Assembly (NCBI GenBank): GCA_014804695.1
Contig: JAAUZJ010000010.1
Span: 1 to 64,000 of the forward strand
Length of the DNA: 64,000 bases
Direction: 5' to 3'
Origin: Lachnospiraceae bacterium
GTDB lineage: Bacteria > Bacillota > Clostridia > Lachnospirales > Lachnospiraceae
Positions 54,521 to 61,202 of this stretch are shown here, piece after piece; positions within the stretch are counted from its first letter, which is position 1; each line of letters begins with the position of its first letter. The notes beneath the pieces were generated by a model that saw nothing but the letters and a program-made list of their open reading frames with translations, made no database searches and was not told where the DNA came from. A program made the position numbers and the translations under genes.

Positions 54521-54564
54521 AAAACAGGGTGCATACGTATTAGGAATACGGCATCCTGTTTTTT
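54521..54564 (+). terminator. Intrinsic terminator, twin of 49165-49208
   Basis: AACAGGGTGC (54523-54532) pairs with GCATCCTGTT (54551-54560) with one G-T pair, then T6. It ends the SdpR/SdpI-like operon. Confidence 0.9.
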
Positions 54565-54609
54565 AAGTAAATTTATAAATGTTGTCTTATGGTTTGGAGA
54601 AATAAAAGA

Positions 54610-54637
54610 TTGACAAATTATTTGGGTATAGTAAAAT
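54610..54637 (+). promoter_or_regulatory. Promoter of leuS
   Basis: TTGACA (54610-54615), 16 bases, TAAAAT (54632-54637). No leucine T-box is seen in the leader, only the repeat at 54648-54752. Confidence 0.65.
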
Positions 54638-54647
54638 TATGGATAGG

Positions 54648-54752
54648 TTGAAAAATCAGAGATTTTTCATAGATGAACTTGTTCATCTTGCGAGTCATTG
54701 GTGCTGAAGCGCTGTTAGCGCTGCCGTTGGCATCAGGCCCAAACATCGCAGG
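54648..54752 (+). repeat. Short dispersed leader repeat, copy 2
   Basis: TTGAAAAATC/GATTTTTCA hairpin (54648-54669), then GATGAAC/GTTCATC, GCGAGT (54690-54695), an AGCGCTGTTAGCGCT hairpin and GCCCAAACATCGCAG (54737-54751). The first, third and last blocks match those of copy 1 at 10323-10377. It lies fully within the leuS leader. Confidence 0.6.
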
Positions 54753-54803
54753 CTGAGAGAGTTGTTTTATATAAAGAAACATAGGAAGGGGCATATCAGA
54801 GAT

Positions 54804-57212
54804 ATGGCAGAATTGTATAATCATAGGGAAGTAGAACAGAAATGGCAGAAAATATGGGATGATGAGAAGGCGTTTAAGACCTCAGAAGATTATTCCAAGC
54901 CTAAATATTACGCATTGGTAGAGTTTCCTTATCCGTCAGGACAGGGACTTCATGTGGGGCATCCAAGACCGTATACGGCGCTTGACATTGTTGCCAGAAA
55001 AAGACGTATGCAGGGATATAATGTTCTTTATCCTATGGGATGGGATGCATTTGGCCTTCCTACGGAAAATTATGCTATTCAGAATCATATTCACCCGCGT
55101 ATTGTAACTAATAACAATGTTGTACACTTCAAGAACCAGCTTCATGCATTAGGTTATTCTTTTGACTGGGACAGGGAAGTTAATACAACCGATCCGAATT
55201 ATTATAAATGGACTCAGTGGATATTCTTAAAATTATTTAAAGCAGGACTGGCTTATAAGTCAGAAATGCCAATCAACTGGTGTACCTCATGTAAGGTCGG
55301 ACTTGCCAATGAAGAGGTAGTAAACGGCGTTTGTGAAAGATGCGGTTCTGAGGTAGTACGTAAAGTAAAGAGCCAGTGGATGCTTAAGATAACCGAATAT
55401 GCCGACAAGCTTATTCAAGACCTTGATACGGTTGATTATGTTGAAAAAGTTAAGGTATCACAGAAAAACTGGATTGGTAAATCAATTGGTGCAGAAGTGG
55501 ATTTCTCCATTAAGGGAAAAGAAGATAAGCTGCGTGTATATACGACCAGATGCGATACATTGTTTGGAGCTACTTATATGGTAGTATCTCCGGAGCATCC
55601 TATTATTGATAAATATAAAGACGAACTTAAGAACTGGGACGAAATCTGTGCATACAGGGAGCAGGCTGCCAGAAAATCCGACTTTGAGCGTTCAGAACTT
55701 GCAAAAGAGAAGACTGGTGTAAAAATAGACGGTATGGTTGCCGTAAATCCCGTTAATGAAAAAGAAATACCTATTTTTATTTCAGACTATGTTCTTATGA
55801 GCTACGGAACAGGTGCAATTATGGCGGTTCCAGCACATGATGAAAGAGACTGGGATTTTGCTAAGAAGTTTGGGCTTCCGATTATAGAGGTTGTTGCAGG
55901 CGGCAGGGATGTACAGGAAGAAGTGTATACGGATGTGGCAACTGGTATACTTTGTAATTCCGAATTTTTAAACGGACTCAGTGTAGCCGAAGCTAAAGAA
56001 AAAATGATTGCTTTTCTTGAAGAGAAAGGTATAGGCAGCGCTAAGACTAACTTTAAATTAAGAGACTGGGTATTCTCCAGACAACGTTATTGGGGAGAGC
56101 CTATTCCAATCGTATATTGTGAAAAGTGCGGTTATGTGCCGATTGATGAAAGCGAGCTTCCTTTGGAGCTTCCGGAGGTAGAAAGCTATATGCCTACCGA
56201 TAACGGAGAATCGCCACTTTCGACAATGACTGATTGGGTCAATACAACCTGCCCGTGCTGTGGCGGCCCTGCTAAGAGGGAAACCGATACTATGCCGCAA
56301 TGGGCCGGTTCATCATGGTATTTCCTGCGTTATACGGATCCTGATAATAAAGACGCACTTGCAAGCAAAGAGGCTCTTGATTATTGGATGCCTGTAGATT
56401 GGTATAACGGCGGTATGGAGCATACGACACTGCATCTGTTGTATTCCCGTTTCTGGCATAAGTTTTTATATGACGAGAAAGTAGTGCCTTGTCCGGAACC
56501 GTATTTAAAGAGAACCTCACATGGCATGATTCTTGGTTCCAATGGGGAAAAAATGAGTAAATCGCGCGGTAATGTCGTAAATCCCGACGATATTGTTACG
56601 GAATACGGCGCAGACACCATGCGTACCTATGAGATGTTTATCGGGGCTTTCGAACTTTCAGCAGCATGGTCTGATGACGGTGTAAAGGGCTGTAGACGTT
56701 TCCTGGAAAGAGTCTGGAAACTGCAGGATATTATGAGCGACAGCATGGAATATTCCAAGGATTTAGAGACCAAGATGCACCAGACAATCAAGAAGGTCAG
56801 CAATGACTTTGAGAGTCTTAAATACAATACTGCAATAGCGGCCATGATGGCGCTTATCAATGATTTTTATAAAAAGAACGAAGTGACTAAAGCCGAGTTT
56901 AAGACACTGATCACGCTTTTAAATCCGGTAGCTCCTCATATTACGGAAGAGTTGTGGCAGCTTGCAGGCTTTGAAGGAAGGGTATATCAGGCAGAGTGGC
57001 CAACGTTCGACGAAGAAAAGACAATAGAGGCGACCATAGAAATAGCTGTTCAGATTAACGGAAAGACCAGGGCAACCCTTGATATCGGTAAAGAAGACGC
57101 TAAAGAAGACGTTATTGCAAGGGCAAAGGAGAAGATTGCCGATAAACTCACCGGAACAATTGTAAAAGAAATTTACGTTCCGGGAAGAATTGTGAATATA
57201 GTGCAAAAGTAG
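54804..57212 (+). CDS. leuS: Leucyl-tRNA synthetase
   Basis: 802 residues from ATG 54804 ([15 protein letters not shown]); GGAAGGGG lies 12 bases before, and the longer in-frame start at 54762 is not supported by the family. Class I enzyme that charges tRNA-Leu. The HIGH box is GLHVGHP in the N-terminal nucleotide fold and the KMSKS loop is [13 protein letters not shown]1 editing domain (about 225-420) contains the [15 protein letters not shown] and [12 protein letters not shown] motifs that remove mischarged amino acids. Two CxxC pairs (CTSCKVG, CERCGSE) form a zinc site. Unlike many Firmicute leuS genes it has no T-box leader that I can see. Confidence 0.97.
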   Translation: MAELYNHREVEQKWQKIWDDEKAFKTSEDYSKPKYYALVEFPYPSGQGLHVGHPRPYTALDIVARKRRMQGYNVLYPMGWDAFGLPTENYAIQNHIHPRIVTNNNVVHFKNQLHALGYSFDWDREVNTTDPNYYKWTQWIFLKLFKAGLAYKSEMPINWCTSCKVGLANEEVVNGVCERCGSEVVRKVKSQWMLKITEYADKLIQDLDTVDYVEKVKVSQKNWIGKSIGAEVDFSIKGKEDKLRVYTTRCDTLFGATYMVVSPEHPIIDKYKDELKNWDEICAYREQAARKSDFERSELAKEKTGVKIDGMVAVNPVNEKEIPIFISDYVLMSYGTGAIMAVPAHDERDWDFAKKFGLPIIEVVAGGRDVQEEVYTDVATGILCNSEFLNGLSVAEAKEKMIAFLEEKGIGSAKTNFKLRDWVFSRQRYWGEPIPIVYCEKCGYVPIDESELPLELPEVESYMPTDNGESPLSTMTDWVNTTCPCCGGPAKRETDTMPQWAGSSWYFLRYTDPDNKDALASKEALDYWMPVDWYNGGMEHTTLHLLYSRFWHKFLYDEKVVPCPEPYLKRTSHGMILGSNGEKMSKSRGNVVNPDDIVTEYGADTMRTYEMFIGAFELSAAWSDDGVKGCRRFLERVWKLQDIMSDSMEYSKDLETKMHQTIKKVSNDFESLKYNTAIAAMMALINDFYKKNEVTKAEFKTLITLLNPVAPHITEELWQLAGFEGRVYQAEWPTFDEEKTIEATIEIAVQINGKTRATLDIGKEDAKEDVIARAKEKIADKLTGTIVKEIYVPGRIVNIVQK

Positions 57213-57288
57213 TATGTGGAGAATTACAGTTTAAGCATTTTGCAAGTAATGATACAAGTATGGAAGTGAAAAAAATAAACACAAGTAT

Positions 57289-57323
57289 AAAGCGCAAGCC
57301 ATGATGTAACGGGCTTGCGCTTT
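57289..57323. terminator. Bidirectional intrinsic terminator
   Basis: AAAGCGCAAGCC (57289-57300) pairs with GGCTTGCGCTTT (57312-57323), with A-rich DNA before and T-rich DNA after. It serves leuS and the convergent small gene. Confidence 0.85.
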
Positions 57324-57327
57324 GTAT

Positions 57328-57597
57328 TTAACGTTTTTTATAAAACATAGCTACCATCTTATCCATTTTTGCACAGTCTTCTTCGGAAGCGTATTTTTTA
57401 ATCGTTTTTACGATAATATCTATCTCATCATCCGTAAAGCTGACATTATTATCTTTTCCACGCTTGGCAACGGCCATCAGAAAAGGAAGCATCTGCTCCT
57501 TGGACAGACCATTGCTCTCAAAGACAAGCATTTGTAAAAAATCCAGTTTACTTCTTTCAATATGTGCAACATCAGGATCATCTAACCAAGATGCCAT
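57328..57597 (-). CDS. Unknown small cytoplasmic protein
   Basis: 89 residues, helical, no membrane segment. It starts MASWLDDPDVAHIERSKLDF and has a central EQMLPFLMAVAKRG and a lysine-rich end. It looks like a compact bundle. AGGAGG is present in the 20 bases before ATG 57597. The 159-residue gene at 57652 is upstream on the same strand with a 54-base gap, and both share a Met-rich, helical style. I believe this pair is conserved in Lachnospiraceae, but that is memory and not a search result. Function unknown. Confidence 0.65.
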   Translation of the reverse strand: MASWLDDPDVAHIERSKLDFLQMLVFESNGLSKEQMLPFLMAVAKRGKDNNVSFTDDEIDIIVKTIKKYASEEDCAKMDKMVAMFYKKR

Positions 57598-57651
57598 AAC
57601 CCTAACCTCCTATATGGTTTAATACATAAGTATTTATTTGAATTTAATACA

Positions 57652-58131
57652 TTATGCCTGCGTATTGCTAAAAGCCTCAAACATTGTTTTTTGCTCAGGC
57701 GTGAGCATGCCCATAAGCATATCTGTCATGGATGTATCAGAAGTATTATTGGAGCCATCGGAGCCCATATCTGGAAACATTTCCTGCATGGCGCTCATGG
57801 TCTGGCTCATTTCCTGATACATTTCCATAGTCTGGAACATGGATTCCATCTGCTCTAACTGCCGTATTTCCTGTTCGCTGCTATAAGGCTTTAGTTCATG
57901 AATCAGTTTTTTTATGTCGGGTTTTTCATTTTCTCTTGAAGCGGAGTGGACCTGAAAGGGGTGCTTTTTGAACAAGTCTATTGTATACCTAAGTTCCATG
58001 TATTTAATATAAATTGCAATATTTTTTTGCATGGACGGTTCTATATAGGGGAGAAGAACCTTGAGCTTTTGTATTTGGTTGTTAGTATACAAGGCATCAA
58101 ATGCCATGACGCTTGAGGAATCATCTTTCAT
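57652..58131 (-). CDS. Unknown Met-rich helical protein
   Basis: 159 residues. The N-terminal half (NNQIQKLKVLLPYIEPSMQK, then a helix containing YIKYMELRYTIDLF) is a compact helical unit. The C-terminal half is Met/Gln/Glu-rich (MEMYQEMSQTMSAMQEM, then an Asn/Ser/Asp linker and a TDMLMGMLTPEQKTMFEAF helix). No membrane span or known domain. It is the first gene of a two-gene unit with 57328-57597. A regulator or sporulation-related factor is a guess from the helical and acidic style only. Confidence 0.65.
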   Translation of the reverse strand: MKDDSSSVMAFDALYTNNQIQKLKVLLPYIEPSMQKNIAIYIKYMELRYTIDLFKKHPFQVHSASRENEKPDIKKLIHELKPYSSEQEIRQLEQMESMFQTMEMYQEMSQTMSAMQEMFPDMGSDGSNNTSDTSMTDMLMGMLTPEQKTMFEAFSNTQA

Positions 58132-58224
58132 TATTCATATGCCTTTCGATGCCTGCAAATCAACTTTATCAAAGTATATGCGTTACAGAATAGAAAATTT
58201 ACTTTACAGTAAATACTCTATAGA

Positions 58225-58253
58225 AAAATAGGCTCAAATAATGAGCCTATTTT
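58225..58253 (-). terminator. Intrinsic terminator of the Cys-rich gene
   Basis: AAAATAGGCTC (58225-58235) pairs with GAGCCTATTTT (58243-58253). On the minus strand it lies 32 bases after the stop of 58285-58533 and ends in a T run. Confidence 0.85.
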
Positions 58254-58284
58254 CCAGATGTGAACGCAAGAAGTGGTGTAAAAC

Positions 58285-58533
58285 TTAGAAGATAGAGTTA
58301 CCGTTGCCGCAGCAGCTGGAAAGAAGTAACAACCAGATTAAAGCGTTGCATCCGCAACCGCCGTCATTATTGTTGTTAAAAAGGCTGATTCCGCTGCCAC
58401 CGCATCCGCAGCCATCATTATTGTTGTTACCGCAGATAGAGAATAAGATGATAAGCCATATTAAAGAGCAGCATCCGTTGTTACCCTCTCTTGTGTTATT
58501 GCATCCGCATTGAGTTGCTGATAAATCACTCAT
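58285..58533 (-). CDS. Cys/Gly/Asn-rich small membrane protein with internal duplication
   Basis: 82 residues. Two similar halves each have an Asn/Gly stretch, a Cys pair, then a hydrophobic span LIWLIILFSI or LIWLLLLSSC, ending in CGN. There are 12 Cys. GGAGG seven bases before ATG and a perfect terminator after it show a real gene. Both spans are short (about 10-12 residues), so they could be a hairpin in the membrane or a spore-coat type hydrophobic core. It resembles, in composition only, small Gly/Cys-rich coat or YjcZ-like proteins; I cannot name it. It stands alone before a 510-base gene-free stretch. Confidence 0.7.
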   Translation of the reverse strand: MSDLSATQCGCNNTREGNNGCCSLIWLIILFSICGNNNNDGCGCGGSGISLFNNNNDGGCGCNALIWLLLLSSCCGNGNSIF

Positions 58534-59043
58534 TTTTATGCCTCCATATTTTTATTTGTTTTGTTTTATGGTTTATCTTATGTGCATAGCAGGTCCAGGG
58601 TTCCGTAGGAAATAAAAAAATATATATTGGCTTGTAAATGTTGGAAAAGTAGAATATGTAAAATGCAATCCAAAGACAAATTATACTATTTAATAAAAAG
58701 TGCACAATACAATATATGGTAGTGTATTTAATCAAAATTAAAATTATATCCAATATATTGCTATACTATTTTTTGTTAACGTAATTTCGTATATATTTTT
58801 TCTAAATCTATAATAAATAAAACATTTGTAATTATATTTTAGATATGATATAAATCTTCTATAATCTTTAAATCTTTGTAAATTATACAGATTCTATGTA
58901 CTATCTGAGCATTAGTTTATATATTATCGTGCTCAATTATTATCCATGAAAATATAAGCAAATATTAGGTGATGGTGAAATTCCGTCTTGCTTAGGCTGG
59001 AGTTTATCCATTATACCAAATCAAAATAAAGAGAGGATCAATT
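58534..59043. other. AT-rich gene-free stretch with possible structured leader
   Basis: 510 bases between divergent genes. The minus-strand side should carry the promoter of the Cys-rich gene; TTGTCT-17-TATTCT can be read on the minus strand (about 58634-58680). The part next to 59044 has two possible stems: GAGCA/TGCTC (58907-58934), and AAGCAA...GATGG-TGAAATT-CCGTC-TTGCTT (58956-58993). The GGTGAAATTCC loop resembles part of some riboswitches, but the other required elements are absent. Nothing else is recognised. Confidence 0.4.
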
Positions 59044-60099
59044 ATGAAAAAAATACTAACAATAATATTAACAGCAGTAACAATATGCATAGGCGCGGCA
59101 GCCACAAAACTCCCAGCCTTTGCCAATTCAAATATTGATATTAACAGTACCGGCTGCCTGACTTTAGAAGGCGGCGATGTCTTATTTGATTCCAAAGATA
59201 TTGAAGATATTAATACACAGGTGAAGACTCTTTCTGAGGATTTTTCTGAGGGGAATTATGTCTCTTCTAAGGAAGGAACGTTAAAGAATGTTTTTAATTC
59301 TAAAGGAATCATTAATTACGATTCGGGAAAAGTTATTTTTGATTCATCGGATCTTATTAAACTTGCAAATGGAATTGATAATTTAAAGACCTGTTATCAG
59401 TCTGAGGTGGTAAAATCACTTAACAGTATTCACACCTACTATAAGCCTGACGGTACTGTTACGCATATTGAATCGGATGCGATCTCTTCGGATGAAGCTT
59501 CAAATCTTACCTTTGCTCAAATTTGCAATGGTATACTTAAATCCCAGTCGTTGGAACATTTGGCAGGAGAAAATATTATGCCGGCATCCGCGGATAATTT
59601 AAGTGAAGGAAGCGCTGCATGGGTTGACGGCGATATTGTAATCGGTACAGGTAACGACAATAAGGCCAGTTACGAACAGGGATATGAGAAAGGCTATGAA
59701 GATGGCGAAGCCGCTAATTCAGGTGGAAAATGCTACTATTTAGGAAATATCAGAACTATTTCCCAGGGGCAGTTTTGCTGTGATGTTAAAACAAAGGTAC
59801 CTGATATCGATTATACGAAGCTCACTAGGAATAATTTTATTATATGCCCATCTATAATAAATGCAAATACCGAGACGGCTTCATCATCTGCTTCAGGTAG
59901 TGGAAAGCCATATTGCACTATACCTGAACAAGAGTTGAAATTGCGCAGTATTGCTTATGATAAGGAAAATGGTATTCTGTATTTTAGTGCTCTTCAAATA
60001 TCCGCGAATGGGGGACTTAATAGTGGATCTACTAAAACTGTAGAAACAAATGTGACAGTAAGTATATATCTTTATACCGGTGATATTATCCAGCCTTAG
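59044..60099 (+). CDS. Secreted protein with internal duplication
   Basis: 351 residues with a classical signal peptide (about 1-27, ending AFA-NS). Two similar units follow: GGDVLFDSKDIEDINTQVKT (about 43-62) and GKVIFDSSDLIKLANGIDNL (about 100-119), both with a V-x-F-D-S-x-D core and a helix. A linker with repeated Tyr/Gly, SYEQGYEKGYEDG, is near 210-222, followed by a Cys-containing beta-rich C-terminal domain. The G-Y-x-x-G-Y-x-x-G style is known from phage tail and surface proteins, but I cannot name this one. GAGAGGA precedes ATG. A terminator follows. Confidence 0.68.
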   Translation: MKKILTIILTAVTICIGAAATKLPAFANSNIDINSTGCLTLEGGDVLFDSKDIEDINTQVKTLSEDFSEGNYVSSKEGTLKNVFNSKGIINYDSGKVIFDSSDLIKLANGIDNLKTCYQSEVVKSLNSIHTYYKPDGTVTHIESDAISSDEASNLTFAQICNGILKSQSLEHLAGENIMPASADNLSEGSAAWVDGDIVIGTGNDNKASYEQGYEKGYEDGEAANSGGKCYYLGNIRTISQGQFCCDVKTKVPDIDYTKLTRNNFIICPSIINANTETASSSASGSGKPYCTIPEQELKLRSIAYDKENGILYFSALQISANGGLNSGSTKTVETNVTVSIYLYTGDIIQP

Positions 60100-60156
60100 A
60101 CATTGTGGCTGCTATGCAGATTTAATGAATAAAATTCAGAATATAACAAAAACTAT

Positions 60157-60186
60157 AAGAGAATCGGGAATACCGGTTCTCTTTTA
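60157..60186 (+). terminator. Intrinsic terminator of the secreted-protein gene
   Basis: AAGAGAATCGG (60157-60167) pairs with CCGGTTCTCTT (60173-60183) with one mismatch, followed by TTAA. Confidence 0.75.
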
Positions 60187-60288
60187 ACTTATAGGATATC
60201 CGCCGTTAGATGGATATGCGGTTTAACGTATGTTTTCGATTTTAAATTTGAATAATCCATATAAATAAAATTAAGGAGAGATATTATA

Positions 60289-61092
60289 ATGGGAAATAAA
60301 CAGGAGAATAAGAAAGAGCAGAATAAGGATAAAAGTAATAAGAATGAGGATAACACTGCGCGAAAAAACGTAAAAAATGATGAGGAAACTAAAGAAAGAA
60401 AAGAAGCCAAGGCAGATGCAGAAAAGCATAGGGATCAGCGGATTGAATCTACAGGTCAGCTTACGCTTGATGAAAGCGAATCTGAGCATAATATACATCT
60501 GATCACGATCATAGGGGAGATAGAGGGACATGATAATCTCGGAAGTTCTTCTAAAACCACTAAATATGAGCATATACTGCCGCAGCTTGCTGCGATTGAG
60601 GACAGTAAGAAAATTGACGGAGTGCTTATTTTATTAAATACAATGGGTGGCGATGTGGAAGCAGGTCTTGCAATTGCAGAAATGATCGCATCGCTTAGTA
60701 AGCCGACTGTATCACTTGTGCTTGGAGGAAGTCATTCAATTGGTGTGCCTATAGCTGCAAGTACAGATTATTCATATATTGTGCCGACAGGTACAATGGT
60801 TATACATCCGGTACGGCTAAATGGCATGGTAATAGGGGTACAGCAGACTTTTGACTATTTTAAACAGATTCAGAACCGTATTACAGGTTTTGTATGTGAA
60901 CATTGTAAAATTTCCAAATCAAGACTTGAGGAACTTATGATGGAAACAGGCATGCTGACTAAAGATGTCGGAACGGTTTTGGTCGGAAAAGAAGCTGTAG
61001 AAGAGGGAATCATAAACGAAGTTGGCGGAATCAAGGATGCGATAAGTCATCTTCATGATATGGTAGAGAAGAAAAAATCAGATACAAAATAA
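60289..61092 (+). CDS. TepA-type ClpP-fold serine protease
   Basis: 267 residues. A charged, probably disordered N-terminus (about 1-58) precedes a ClpP/crotonase-fold domain. Catalytic residues fit ClpP: S150 in GGSHSIGVP and H173 in TMVIHPVR; an Asp is expected near 222. NTMGGDVEAGLAIAEMI matches the ClpP-class nucleotide-like helix. TepA (YmfB) relatives sit before the ftsK/spoIIIE gene in Firmicutes, as here (110 bases), and have been tied to protein translocation and spore development in Bacillus. AAGGAGAG precedes ATG. Confidence 0.88.
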   Translation: MGNKQENKKEQNKDKSNKNEDNTARKNVKNDEETKERKEAKADAEKHRDQRIESTGQLTLDESESEHNIHLITIIGEIEGHDNLGSSSKTTKYEHILPQLAAIEDSKKIDGVLILLNTMGGDVEAGLAIAEMIASLSKPTVSLVLGGSHSIGVPIAASTDYSYIVPTGTMVIHPVRLNGMVIGVQQTFDYFKQIQNRITGFVCEHCKISKSRLEELMMETGMLTKDVGTVLVGKEAVEEGIINEVGGIKDAISHLHDMVEKKKSDTK

Positions 61093-61202
61093 AGGATGAC
61101 AAGTAAATCCGAAGATGCTATACTATATATTGATATATAATGCTTGTATGAAAAGTGGAATTTTTTACCATTTCATAAAAACATAAAGCATGGAGGTTAT
61201 AC

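Noticed and set aside
54640..54803. A leucine T-box before leuS
   Set aside because: No AGGGTGG-ACC-CG T-box sequence or AGTA/specifier elements are present, only the leader repeat and short hairpins.
58956..58993. FMN or cobalamin riboswitch before the secreted protein gene
   Set aside because: Only the GGTGAAATTCC loop matches. The other conserved parts (for FMN the AGGATATG and CGGCGGT blocks, for cobalamin the CCGCAACTGT block) are absent.
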